A stretch of 64,000 nt of DNA from Datnioides undecimradiatus (lineage: Eukaryota > Chordata > Actinopteri > Lobotiformes > Datnioididae): positions 6,944,332 through 7,008,331 of the forward strand of contig WARS01000029.1 of assembly GCA_008933995.1 (NCBI GenBank), read 5' to 3'. This document shows positions 38,858 through 50,329 of this stretch, one piece after another. The notes beneath the pieces are model-generated. The model did no database searches. It was not told the origin of the DNA and saw nothing but the letters and a program-made list of their open reading frames with translations. The translations under genes were made by a program, and so were the position numbers. The stretch's first letter is position 1. The number at the start of each line of letters is the position of its first letter.

Positions 38858-41800
38858 CCGTGGATCAGATCAGTGAGCTGCTCCAGCCTTTCTTCCTCAT
38901 CCTGCATCTTTCCATCCACATCTCCTCCATCTTTGCCCGACACTTCTTCTACCTCCTCCTTCTCCCAGGTTCCAGGCTGACAATACAGTCTGTGGTCTTT
39001 TAATGCCGAGCTGTGCTGCAGACTGGATACTGTGATAGGACCCATGGATGGAGGAGCAACTACAGCTGGATGACAGGTTTCCACATCCATAAGGGTGGAG
39101 TGGTGGTCCTCAAGTGTTGCTGTGGGGACGTTTCCGTTTGACAGAGTTACTGGTACAGAGTCTGTTCTGTCTTGAGTCTGGTCCACCTGCATCTCAGAGT
39201 CGAGGTCCTGCGGAGACCCTGACTGAAGTCCATTTTCCATTTCAGTCAGGATAATGTTGTTCTCCTTCACCTCATCTTCAGGTTCGGTGTCAGAGAGGTT
39301 TACAGTGTCTCCATTTCCAAACAGAGATTTGCCCGCGCTGGGCTCAGTCTGCTCTCCGTGGTCCATCTCTGCATCTTTGTTTGGCCCCTGCCTCTGCACA
39401 GACACTACACGAGTTAAGGCAAACCTACCACCTCCTCCTCTCTTCATTACACCATCAACTTCCATTTTTGATGCAGATGTAGCTCCCACCACCATGCCCC
39501 TCCCTGCTCTCCCTCTACCTCTTACTGCTGGTGCTCTGCTGCCTCCAACTTCAGACAATCTCATCTCCACGTCCTGGCCATCACCGCCTCCTTCCCCTCC
39601 TGCATCAGTAACTCCGTGCCCCTCTATCAACATGCCCTCCTTTTTCTCTGCAGCACAGTTCTTTATTGGTCCATCCCGCACGGAGACTGTAACAGGGAGC
39701 TCAACAGGCATTTGTGACAGAGTATCATCTTCAGCTAAAGTCGTTTGCACCTTCTCATATCTGTCACCTTCATCGTCTGCTTCTTCGACCATCTCCTTGG
39801 TCAAATCAAAACTCTTAATATGTGTCAGCTGGCCACCCACTTTCCTTTTTGGGGTGTCCCAGACGTTGCTACAAGCCCCCTTTCCTCTCGCTCTCCCTCT
39901 CCCCCTGCCCCTCCCTCTGCCCGGGGTTCTGACATTGTGTCCTGTACTGTTGGGGCCACAGCAGTCACAGGCCTTAGGAGTCCTCTTCCTGCCTGATGTA
40001 CGGCCATTGATTGGGCCTTGAGCCGGAGTTGGTACCTGCGTAGAGGACCAGGCTGATGCTGGGCTTGAGCTGGTAGCGAATGCTTTTCCTGGGGTCACGA
40101 CAGGAGGCTCGGCATCAGCAGGATTGGGAGTAGAGGGCTGGGTCAAGTCCAAGTTGGATGTAAGGTCTGTGGTGAGGAATTTGGCAGGGGTCTGGGTTAG
40201 GTCCTGATCTGTAGTATCTCCAGCAGGGGGAACGAGATGGGCTGCTTGCAGGGGAGGTGCTGTAGCAGGAACAGTTAAGTGAGGTGAGGCTGATGGTGTT
40301 TTCATCGGGGATGCAGAGCCGCTGTGAACCATGACGTCCTCCTGTGGCTCTTCAACCCCATCCCCAACACCACCTGTCCACACTCCTGTCCTCTCCTCCC
40401 CTTTGGTCCTCTAATATTAAGCTGGTGTTGTTTGTCCTGTGTTGTTTGTGTTGGTATCTACTGTAAAGTAGGGTGGTGTGTAGAAAAATCGTTTTCAGGC
40501 CTTTCCCTCCATTATAGGTTATTGAAAGGACAGTGGATTAGAACATGGCAGGTTCCTCAGTGTTGAGTGTTCCTCAGTGATGGGGAGACTCTACATGTAA
40601 CAGTAACACCACCATGGTCCCCTAATTAGAGCAGGCAGGAAACATGGCATGGAGAAGGGGGAAGAAAAAGAGAAAATGAATACGAGTCAGTGAAATAAAG
40701 TTTTCAAGCTTCTCTCATTAAGCTATACAATTAACTATTTTGCAGACTGAATGTACAAGGCGTGACTCAGGGTGCATAGAAGGAGTTGCAAACTTCATGC
40801 AACTAATGCAAAGAAAAACACAGCAGACCAAGACAGCCCTGTTAACAACATGACGGCATCTTATTCAGATGATTTTACAGAAATGCACAACTGCAGTATT
40901 GTTGTTTCTTGTGAGATTTCATCTGTTGGAGAAAATGAAAAAGCCAACAGCTGTTTTGACAGATGTCAAAGATGCTTCATTGCCCAACACCGTTTAATAG
41001 GATAGGTGTTTGTGTTTGTTAATTTTACTATTTGTTTTCAGGACAGCATAATAAGTTAAAATAACTGTAATCTAAATGTAAAAATAATAATAAGTGTACC
41101 AATTCCCCAGCTCCCCAGGGATTTGTCCTTAGATGACACTGTCACCTGTCAATTTCTCTGCGGTTCACTGTGAAGACAGACCTGCATAGATTCAGAAAGT
41201 AAAACCGACTTGTTCATAGGAGTAAAAATAACATATGGATATTATTTAAAATATGTCATATGCATTGATTTGTGATTTTTGGCTCCACACTGAACTGAAT
41301 TGTGATGTTATCTTCAATGAACATGTGGGTCACTGCTCAGATGCAGGATGTGATTCATTTGTTCTAGCTTGAAACTAACTTTTAGCCTAATCATATCAAG
41401 AATAACGCAATAACATGCACCTAACTAACATGCTGTGATACGCCTACTTTTAAGATAACACTAACAAAACCATGTTCAAAGAAGCATCAATGCGTTAAGA
41501 AACGAGTCTCACAGTTAGCCGGCGTTAGCAACATGGCAGCGACAGTCGACCATTCATGAGCTGCAAATACACAATGTCTGCAGAGAAATTAACCATTAGC
41601 AGCTCTGCTAGTCATTAGCATCTTTGCCGGTGTCAGCTAGGATTCCTAAAATTAATCAAGTAAATATGAAGTTAAATGAAACCTGCATTAGCAACGGTGA
41701 TGTTACAATGGGCACCGGACTGCTGGAGCATGCCCACACACCATTTAAGGATATAACGTACTATTTATATAATTTAACGAAGTCAAATATGACATTTCTC

Positions 41801-42196
41801 AAAGTTTTGCACAAGTTAGTCATTACCCTGGAGCTAGCTAAGCTAGCTAGCCGCAGTCAAAACACAGGCGACAACACAAAGCAGCGACAGCACACATTTC
41901 CTCCATTTTCAGGAGGAAGTTCGGGGCGTTTAAAGACAAAATGAGGGCTGCAAATCAGTGTTTGAAGTGATATCGAGTACAAGACAAGAGCCTAGCTAAA
42001 AGATAGGAAAAACAACATAATACACTACCTTATCTGTAAATTGACAAATCCTAGTTTCACCTAACCACGATTTGGAGAAACAACAATCCAAGCTGTCGTC
42101 GCTCATTGATTGCGTCACGAGATCGGCCTCAGCTTCGGTTGCGTCCGGATATTCTGCCGAAGTATCCTTCAAATTATATCCATCATCTGCCCGCAT
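34922..42196 (-). CDS. senp5: senp5, sentrin/SUMO-specific protease 5
   Basis: Ulp1/C48 family cysteine protease that matures SUMO and removes it from targets; vertebrate SENP5 acts in the nucleolus and on mitochondrial proteins. Exons (minus): 42196-42029, 40410-38859, 38255-38150, 37975-37828, 37699-37652, 37563-37486, 37008-36871, 35755-35672, 35354-35304, 35032-34922. The total is 2484 nt, 827 codons plus TGA (human is 755 aa as I recall). Residues 1-573 are a low-complexity regulatory N-terminus with a CDCC motif and an RG-rich tract; 574-827 are the catalytic domain: His in EIHWS (about 718), Asp in YYDSQG (735), Gln in PQQKND (779), Cys in DSDCGVF (785). The C-terminus RKRIYKELCDCRLND favours SENP5 (RKRIYKELCECRLMD) over SENP3 (RRQIYKELCHCKLTV). 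All phases join. The first exon and its acceptor partner are the least certain parts. Confidence 0.93.
35304..35354 (-). CDS. senp5: senp5 exon 9: catalytic Cys
   Basis: 17 codons, GIPQQKNDSDCGVFVLE. It contains the oxyanion-hole Gln and the nucleophile Cys in DSDCG. Acceptor TCCTCAG, donor GAG|GTGAGA. Confidence 0.96.
35672..35755 (-). CDS. senp5: senp5 exon 8
   Basis: 28 codons, NIMKYLLSEAREKKQTAFQK then GWKITIIK, matching human NIRKYLLTEAREKNRPEFLQGW. Acceptor CTATCAG, donor AAG|GTAACC. Confidence 0.95.
35767..35789. repeat. (AC)n microsatellite in a senp5 intron
   Basis: About 11 units, ending about 10 bases from the exon 8 acceptor. On the transcribed strand it is (GT)n, just upstream of the splice site. 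Confidence 0.95.
36871..37008 (-). CDS. senp5: senp5 exon 7: catalytic His and Asp
   Basis: 46 codons. LLLIPIHLEIHWSLVTV carries the catalytic His (HW), and ISYYDSQG the catalytic Asp. Acceptor TTTCAG, donor GAT|GTGAGT. Confidence 0.96.
37486..37563 (-). CDS. senp5: senp5 exon 6 (GC donor)
   Basis: 26 codons, VHFFNSFFHKQLVAKGYEGV then KRWTKK, ending AAAAAA|GCAAGT. The exon must end here for the reading to continue as KK-VDLF, and the only donor is GC followed by AAGT, the classic GC-AG intron form. Confidence 0.92.
37652..37699 (-). CDS. senp5: senp5 exon 5
   Basis: A 16-codon micro-exon, IINMYGELIMDATQHK, nearly identical to human SENP5 VINMYGELIMDAVPDK. It is phase 0 at both ends, acceptor TTAG, donor AAG|GTGAGG. 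Confidence 0.93.
37828..37975 (-). CDS. senp5: senp5 exon 4: protease domain start
   Basis: Encodes VTYNKHTLGLDDLGTLEEQN and then WLNDQ. The LxxLxxQNWLND pattern is the substrate-channel strand of Ulp1 proteases. Donor CAG|GTAAAG. Confidence 0.95.
38150..38255 (-). CDS. senp5: senp5 exon 3: lead-in to protease domain
   Basis: Encodes EFLESFYMKYGGFIPLTETD and ends DLSNR, the SENP3/5-specific segment before the catalytic fold (human FLDEVMKKYGSLVPL...DFSNR). Acceptor TTTTTCAG, donor ACAG|GTTAGT. Confidence 0.93.
38802..38854. repeat. poly(A) plus (TA)n at the senp5 exon 2 donor
   Basis: Nineteen A then about 17 TA units. On the transcribed strand, donor GTAATA runs directly into the TA array and then a T19 run. 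Confidence 0.95.
38859..40410 (-). CDS. senp5: senp5 exon 2: long low-complexity N-terminal region
   Basis: An open exon of 1552 nt rich in Pro, Ser, Thr, Asp and Glu. About protein residues 196-234 carry GRKRTPKACDCCGP followed by an alternating Arg-Gly tract (GRGRGRGRGRARGKG), which could bind RNA or be arginine-methylated. The 3' end, LTDLIH, joins EFLESFY of the next exon through a split Glu codon. Donor G|GTAATA runs straight into a TA repeat. The acceptor (AATATTAG|AGG) has no pyrimidine tract. Confidence 0.85.
42029..42196 (-). CDS. senp5: senp5 exon 1 (predicted first coding exon)
   Basis: ATG, then 56 codons (MRADDGYNLK ... CQFTDK), ending in phase 0 at a strong donor AAG|GTAGTG. 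The next exon's in-frame start also requires phase 0, which supports the join. The peptide is acidic and has no domain I recognise. If this exon is not coding, translation could begin at ATG 40332-40330 (MVHSGSASPM). Confidence 0.65.
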
Positions 42197-42460
42197 AATG
42201 ACATTTATTAAATCAGGCTTTAAAGAGAAACAAGCAGGAAATCTACATCAATATACTTCCTGTTTCCCTTTTTTGATCTTCTCTTTCAATGACAATGAAT
42301 CTGTGTTGCCTTAGCAGATAAAGGAAGATAGTTGATAATGAGAAGGAAATGAATTTAAACTGAGTGCAAAGTAAAATTTAACTCGTGTAATATTATCCAT
42401 TTATCATAGTTTCTCACAGCCATATCATTGACACGACACACACTATATCTTGATCATCTT
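42197..42460 (-). promoter_or_regulatory. senp5: probable senp5 promoter / 5' UTR
   Basis: Immediately upstream of the predicted first coding exon. The minus strand carries an ETS-type ACAGGAAGTATA motif near 42255-42266, and no TATA box was obvious. Only about 1.3 kb separates senp5 from the 3' end of anos1, so the promoter must lie in this short gap. Confidence 0.4.
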
Positions 42461-43517
42461 TAATTACAAAAAACTAAGATGGGAAAACAATAAATAAAAC
42501 TAGCCAAAAAAGAAAGGAACTAAGTACAAAATTATCAACAGTAAAATGTAAAAAAAAAGGTTACATAGAGAGAATATTAACATAATGATTACTGGTTGCT
42601 TGACACCAGTTTTTTTTCCATCTTTTCAAAGTAATGCCATGACTATTGTAAAACAGAGACATCCACCATAGGTATAGCTGTATTACTAACTGTGTGAAAC
42701 GCCCCATATCTTTGTTTGGTGATAGGGTGTACCATACTGCACATTAATGCTGCACAAGGCCCATAATGTATAAACATGAGTGAAAAAAAAACATTTGCAC
42801 AAATATTTTTTTAAAATATGAACAAAATATTAGAATGTATCTGAGCTTACGTCACAGATTCAGCACACCAACTAAGACCCCAAAGATAAAGATAATGCAG
42901 TAATTATGCACTGAAATAAACACAGTATATCTATTGCTATACATTTATATTTGTACATAAGGTCAGTGCTGTATTATTCTCCACTCGCTTGATCAAACAC
43001 AACATTTAATAAGTCGCTTTAGAAGTGTCCGTTGGCTCCAGTGATGTCAGGTGTTTAGAGATGACCTTATGAGTCCCACCTAAACAACAAACACGTACAG
43101 ATGCAGCTGTGCAAGAATTCTCATTTTTCACATGCATATCTTGCAATTCTGCGGCATTGTGGCACTAATGCCAAGAGGGGTTTTTTTTTAAATTCTGCAT
43201 AAAAAATAAAGCAAAATTTGATTTAAGGATACACATTTCACTGCCAAGACTGAGTGTAAGAACTTTTTAACTTTTTTTTAGTTTGTTTGTTTGTTTGTTT
43301 TTCACAATTTTTACAAAACAACATTGGCTTAGGTGATGTCCTCTGGATCAGCAGACAGATCAATGATTAATTAGATGGATAATTATTGATTTTTTTGTTA
43401 CAGTGAGCTCACAACCTTTCTAATGTTTGAAAAGTGATTAAAGTTAAACAGAAGCCACAGTCAGAGTAGGAGATACTGTTTATAGCGAGAGATCTGCTTT
43501 TACACTGAGGAACATTC
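42461..43517. other. anos1-senp5 intergenic gap
   Basis: AT-rich spacer between two same-strand genes. It holds short poly(A)/poly(T) tracts and a (GTTT)n run at about 43280-43302. No exon, RNA gene or mobile element recognised. Confidence 0.5.
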
Positions 43518-43523
43518 TTTATT
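43518..43523 (-). terminator. anos1: candidate anos1 polyadenylation signal
   Basis: AATAAA on the minus strand, about 275 bases after the anos1 stop codon if the last intron is retained. It is the first canonical signal noted downstream of the gene. Confidence 0.5.
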
Positions 43524-43637
43524 TTACAGCTTTGGTTCTGTTTTCTTGAACCGCAATGAAGCCATGTTGCACTTTGGAAGACAGTGGAGAAGTGGATGTT
43601 GATAAAGATGGCCGAGGTGCAGCTGAGCGGTTTCTGC
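43524..43637 (-). pseudogene. anos1: anos1 exon-14-like 3' exon (UTR or decayed tail)
   Basis: A CTCTTTCAG|GCAGAAACC acceptor is followed by 37 open codons and TAA. In phase 0 the peptide includes AQLHLGHLYQHPLLH, recalling the spacing of His in the human tail, but the upstream exon already ends in TGA TAG, so it should be 3' UTR. The phase-1 frame is also open. An AATAAA on the minus strand (43523-43518) directly follows. Inferred, not shown, to be the remains of exon 14. Confidence 0.4.
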
Positions 43638-43796
43638 CTGAAAGAGATGATTGGTGGGATTAAGTGGACAAAAGGTGAAAAGTATTTTCCTCTCCCTCTG
43701 GAAAACCTTTGCAATTTTATAATATATGGGTAACTATTCATTTTGAAAACAGAGAACAAAAAATGCAGTGTGTTACTAAGACAGCAGTATTACCTA

Positions 43797-43937
43797 TCAA
43801 AGTGTGGCGTTCATAGCTGGAGTGTGTATGGTCTTGGACACAGCAGCACCATTGTTGCCCCCTGTTGTTAGCACCTGGAGCTGCAACTGATAAACACTGT
43901 CAACCTGAAGACCACGAACTGTCACCGACCGCTGAGA
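43797..43937 (-). CDS. anos1: anos1 exon 13: end of FnIII-4 and stop
   Basis: 46 codons then [26 protein letters not shown] matches human [23 protein letters not shown]. After [10 protein letters not shown] come TGA and TAG, and then a good donor (TAG|GTAATA). Human anosmin-1 continues about 25 residues, with a His-rich tail encoded partly by exon 14. Confidence 0.85.
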   Translation of the reverse strand, partial: SQRSVTVRGLQVDSVYQLQLQVLTTGGNNGAAVSKTIHTPAMNATL

Positions 43938-46900
43938 CTGTGGACAATGGAACAAGATAAGTTCAGTCACACATGTGTACTATTCTCTCTACAGATCTTT
44001 TAAGTGATTAGTGGCACAAATAACATTTTTGAAGGTGAAGCTGAGGAGTCTATATTTTATCAACAAATCTGTCTGTGGCATGGGAAACTATAAGAAATGG
44101 ATGAAAATGTACTTCTACCGAACTACACTTTCATTTTTCAAATATCCAAAGAGCGTTCCAGGACTGATCACTGTAGTTTCAAGAAAACATACTCAAATAG
44201 GATTAAATGTTGTTGTCTTTCACCCACAGATTTGGATTCGGGCAAGTATTTCCGGCAGCAGGATGGTGTAGGTGGGATTGACACAGACTCAAAACAAACT
44301 ACAGGGTCCGTGTTCACGGTAATGAAAAAAGTGAGTGAACTCACCCAGAGCAACAGCTGGATTGACTGCTGTCTTTTTAATAGTTTAGAGGTCTGTGGCA
44401 CAGACAAATAAGGTATATCCGGCTGCATAGACAACACCAGCTAAGATCAGTTGATGTTTTGTTGGTGTTGGTGTTTTACTTTAATGGGACTTGTTGACAT
44501 TAAAAATATAGTATAACTGCTAAATGCTGTGTTGTGGTGCCCCATTTTTTCTACTTTTATGCAACCACACACACGCACACTCATATCCCTCTCATATTTC
44601 TGCAGCTAGAGCAGTACAAAGCTTTCACTGTGGGACTCTCCTCATGTCTCACCGGTGCAATTGTCTGAGTCTGGGAGATAAGTGTGTCTTCCAGCCCTTC
44701 GGTTGGCGTGGTAACCCCTGATTGCAGTGTCCAGGTGAACTGGAAGCCCTCTACAGCTGCCGGGTCCAGTGCGTGCTGGGACATCCTCCAGTGAAGGGTC
44801 GTGAGCAGGGTGCCGTTGACTTGCTGAAAGTCTGCAGTGAGTCGCTCTGGACGCAGTACCACCTTCCTGCTCGGTGGGAGGCGCTCTGACACAAACAAAG
44901 GACACAAAACATCCCCTTCACTCGTAACTCACCTCGGTTGGTTTCATATGACAACTTGTTTATGCTAAAATGTCCTCAACAATTAATCAGAGTTTCATTA
45001 TAAAAGCAGTTCCTGTAAGTGCATTCAGGTAGATAACTGTCTGCATATAAAAGGTTGTTTGGCAAGACTTTTGTGATAATAAATCATGTTTGTGTGGGAT
45101 TGTGCGTGTGTGTGTAAATGTTTGTGTGTGTCTTCAGTTACTCTTACCTTCGTTGTCGCAGGGCAAAGGTTTGCCTCCTCTAACCCTGATGGAAGAACAA
45201 GCTGGGGTTGTTACCCAAGCAACAGCCTCTGAACCCGGGTCGGCCTTCAGTGCCACGGAGACCCTGTACTTACAGGCAAACAGCAGACCTGTGATGGTGT
45301 GATGGGTGCCCTGGAGAGAGAAAACGGACTCAAGTGAGGGATAAAAGGAGAAACATTGCAGTGTAAACTGTACACAGCTGGTTGTTAAAACTGATGCATT
45401 ACAAGGTTCTTTAAAATATACATATTACCTCTGTTTTTGTTTGGGAACCTGTCTCATATAAGCAGCTCATTAGCTCCATGTTCAAATAAACACCACTGAA
45501 TTTGAAGCGGCACTTGGCAGCTTTGCAGGTTGGCGGCTTGAAATGGCGAGTAATGGCATAACTGTTTAAAAAAGGCTAAACTTCAATGAACAGAAATCTG
45601 TGACCTCAGCTAATTGCACACAGCACTTTGATATTTATCAACCCACTGGGTCTGTGATCATTTTAGACCAGAGGTTACAACCCGGGCAACGGTGGGTGAT
45701 GATTTAACATTAGTGAGTCCAGTTTTCTCTTGGTGTAGCACTGTGGGTGGATATCAAGTGCATAGTATCAACTTAATAACAGTTGATCTTTCAAATTGTT
45801 CCTCTCTGTTGCGGCTTTACTTGATTTGGGTTAAAAATAGCTGGATTTGATAAAAGAATTTGTTTTAAAATGTGTTTATAAAGCAGATTTTGTCATGGCT
45901 ATTTTAATTTTGATGACACATTTAATGGTTAGGACTCATTGCTGAAATTATTGTGAGAATCACTTTCCCACAGATCATTTCCTGTCGGACTAGCCTATAT
46001 TCCTGTGCATGTGACACGCACACAGGGGCACAGAATTATAGGATGTTTCAGCCAGGGATTTGACAGAGTTATGGTAAACTTGATGTTAGGCAGAGACAGA
46101 GTGAGATGATGGCAGAGAGACAAAGTTACACACAGACAGAGGATGAGAGCATTCCAGACCAGTCTGAGTTATGGTGATGAAATCTGATCTCTAACACACA
46201 CATTTGCACACAAAAAGACAGTGTCCATAAGAGCATGAAACAAGAGATCTATACACAGTTTCACGAACCCAGAGTCACATAAAACCAAACTAGGGCAGTT
46301 ATACCTGCACAGTTGTTGTTCTCTCTGCGCTTGTAACATTAGTACCACAGGTATGTGGATGCCACCGCAAAATGTATGGACCAGGGTGTCTCTGTCTGCC
46401 TGTGGTGGGAAAAAACAAAAGGGAGACAGACACGCATTACATAAGTGGACATTCGAGAAAAATATGTCCTGATACACATCAGTAATGTGTTTTTTTAAGA
46501 AGTTTGGCATTCCTCCTTTTTTTATTTGTGTGTTTAATCCTTCTGGCAGATCACAAGAGTCCTCGGCAGCTAGTGAACACTGTGAGAAACAACCAGAATC
46601 AGGAGCTATGGGACTGTCAGTGCATCTGATTGTCCGTGCGGCTGCCTACCTGTACATCAAGTTAACCCTATAAAACCATTGGTATCATATTTGACATGCG
46701 AGTTTCTGAGACCTCTATCTTACTAACATGATCAATACTTTCCTTAAAAACCTGTTGCAGTGACCTAATACATGTATTCTGCCCTTTAAAACTTTTTTTA
46801 TTCTTCCCCTCAAAAACGCCCAATGTATCCAATATGATGCCAAAAAATATCATAAACAAAATGATATGGCAAAAAATGTTGTTTTGATTTTGTTGAAAGG

Positions 46901-49900
46901 TTTAATAAACATCTCAGTTCCAAAAAAATAGAATCATCTGGCTATTTTTTGATGTGTCAGGCTTTACAGGGTTTAGTTTGTTCATACAGGCCTGTATGAT
47001 AATATACAGCATATTGCCATTAAAGGCTATAGCTGCTGAATATTAACGATGCTGATTGGCTGGAAATGAATTAACCTTTAGGCAGTACAAGCAAACAAAT
47101 ACGTATGACACAGGTGTTGCAGTACTGAAGGAATGTGTCAGTACTACACTGTAGGCACTTGGAGCTGGGTTATGTGTGTGTATTGGGATAAATAGCTTCT
47201 ACTTTACTTGAAACGTATTGTTGGTTATGATATTTCTCCATGACCAATGGCTGCAGAAGGGAAAAGAGGATTTTTAAAATTAATGTTAGTTAATTCATTT
47301 ATGTGCATCTAACTGAAAGCTGCAGGAGACAGGAGAGAACTAGACTGTATATCACAGTAAGTTATACATAAGTACACCGTGACAGAGGGAGGACAGGGAG
47401 AGTCTGTGTGAGGGAGAGTGAGCACGCTGGATCTCCTGGAAAAACATTATATAAAATAACATTTATAATAACATTTGATAATAGCACAACTGCTGTCAGG
47501 ATAAAAAAAAAAAAACTCTAAGCAACATTGTTCACCAGATAAATGGGAAGTATGTCATTTACCGTCTGAGATTTTAAGGTATCTTACGGCTAATTTTGCC
47601 TTTTTGTTTACTTTTTACTTTTCTTCCTGGGGTTTTTGTTGAGTTGTTCAGTGTTTTTAATCAACTCACCATGGTTTAGCCACTTCCAGAACACCTTGAC
47701 CTGCAGCTGGTTGTCATGGTAATGAGGGGCAGCGACCTCCAGGCGCAGGTTGCCAGGGGCAACAGGGTTAAGAGGGGATTCAGGGTGTGGCACAGAGGGA
47801 GAGTGGGGGATGTCTGAGGAAGAGGTGGAGGACGATGAGAGGGAAGGAGAGGAGGGGAGAGATGATGAAGATGAGGAGGAGGGGAGCTCATTGGAGAAGT
47901 CTTCACCTTTGGTGCAGGAGAGGAGAGGAGAGGAGAGGGAAAAAAAAGAATATTTGTTAAAACTTTAAAACAGTACAGGACAGTAATTTCAGCATCAAGC
48001 TCATAATTAACAACTATTGTTGATCTTTCACAATTTCACAATAAAATGAAAACTGAAAACAGCGGATGCACGAGTGTTACTTTCTTAACCCCTCTGCAAC
48101 ATTTATCCCAGTCAGCATTATTTACACCATGGCTCCTTTGAATACCAAGAACTGTCAAGATTATAAAAACACATATGATTGATGAGATCAATAAAATCTG
48201 TTATTTAGCACATGGAACATATAAATGAATTATATTTTGCCCAGAAAATCACAAACTGTGGATCATAGTGCAGCTGGTAGCAAGCTTTCCCGTTAATTCA
48301 TCCACTCAGAAACGCTAATTGTTTTTTTCTGGCCCAACTGACCCTCATTAGCATTGAGTGAAAGCAGTCCAATACATGGACTGGGTCAATTATTAATACA
48401 GTTAAATTATAAATGGCAATATGTTCCATATAAAATTGTTGGTATGCGGTTTGATAATTGAGCTGCAGCTGGCTATAATCCTCAGCGGGGCTGACCGACA
48501 GGTCACCTATAAATACCTCTGTTGCCTGGACGACCATTAACATCCCCACTTTCCACTGTGTGTGTTTTTAAACACCCTACAGCTGCACTTTTTAAAAACA
48601 GTGCCGCTGAAAATATGCTGACATTCAGCAAATGCAGCAACTCTGAATGAATGTATGGCTCTGTTAACAAATGAGTGCTGTGGAGTGTACATACAGTATT
48701 ACTAATGACATGAGAAGTTAATTACATGCATTCTATTCTCATTGGCAGCCATTGATCAGTTACTTGATTTTGATCAGAGATTTCCTATGGACCTGTCTGT
48801 GATGTGTGAGCACCATGCTGCCTGTTGGCCATCGAGTCCCTCTTTAAGAAGATATGCATGCATAGTTATCGGTGTTTCTGTGTGCATGTACATACAGAAT
48901 CCTATTCTACGTCTGGGACTCAAATAAAACTTCAACAACCTGATTTCCATCTTATTTTGTAGTTTATTACTTTTATACTTACATGTATCTGTTTCATTTT
49001 ATTTAATTATTTTGTCTACTTAGAGTTTGCCTTTGTTTCAATTTTTTATGAATTTGATTGAAAATGCAAAAAGGTATTACGTTTTCTTTTTGTGTTCAGC
49101 ATACTGATGCATTTTTACTCACTAAGGTATTGTTAAAATGTAAACTTGAGTATGTCTCAATTTGAGCTAGGGTTGCTTGGGGAGTCCTTAGGTGGCTGTA
49201 TTGTCAAATCACAGCAACACAAACAGTACAGCTACAGTTTAAACTACTTATGCAACAAGCTGTGGTCTACTGAGCAACTCTTTGCTTTATTTATAGCTTC
49301 TTGCTGTTTACCTCTACAAGACAAAACTGTACTAAGCCTGAGGAGTGATGGTGCCTTCCTTTAAGCTATATATTTCTAAGTGACTTTACACCTGGCTCTA
49401 CTTAGTTCTTACTTCTTATTATTTCTATTTGTGAAGCCGTGCCGCTCATCCGGACTGCTGAAAGTAGCGAAACACTTGTTGGTCATGGTATGTCACATTA
49501 AAATTCACCAAAAATAATTATTAGTTGAAGTTGTATTTACAAAACAAATGTATACTAAAAAGTATACTAATGGTTGGTCAGGCAGAAAAATAGCTGATAC
49601 TATCCTTCAAGGCATGTGAACTGAACTAGAGCATTAAAGAAAATGTAGTTGCAAATGTTCCTGTTAAACATACTATATTAATTTGGAGTCATAATATTCA
49701 GCAACATGAGGAAGATGTTTGCTTGTTTACCTGCATGAGTCACTGTGGTAAAGACAATTTGGGCTCTGGGACTTTTCAGCCTCTTCTGACCCCAGTAGGC
49801 CACCGTCTGGACAGACAGGAAGTAAGACGTAGCGGGCAGCAGACCCTGCAGCCACAGCTCGCACTGTGCCTATAAAGAAAGAGAACATGGTAAGAGATGA

Positions 49901-50283
49901 TTTTTTTATTTTATGTTTCTGAAGGGGGCTTCTGCTCAGTCTGTCCTAATTTACTTCTACTTGCTACAGCTTGAATGACTTTAGAAATGAGAACCAAATA
50001 ATTCTGATAAACCTGCGTTCACAAGTCTTAAAACCCAATCAAAGACTCAGTATCACCACTACAGCCAGCACAGTAACTGCGGCTGCCTTCTTCATCCTTA
50101 CTGTCATCGTCATTATAACTCTAAGTGTTGTGCGTGCCCTGCTTTGTGACTGACAGGCCAGACCTGTTCTGCATTAGCCCACTGTTTGAGTGACAGCTCA
50201 TTAACAGGCCCTCAGTCAATCAGGTCTGTCTGTCTGTGTGGATTTGAGCTAGTCACAACAAAGAGATGCTTGGATGATAACAA

Positions 50284-50329
<46 letters not shown>

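Noticed and set aside
39254..40021. 255-codon open frame on the plus strand, Ser/Pro/Leu-rich
   Set aside because: It lies wholly antisense to senp5 exon 2, and its length follows from the low stop density opposite the acidic and Gly/Arg-rich codons. It has no recognisable domain.
43409..43759. 116-codon minus-strand frame at the anos1 3' end
   Set aside because: It runs through the exon-14-like acceptor in a frame that does not join exon 13; most of it is intron and 3' UTR.
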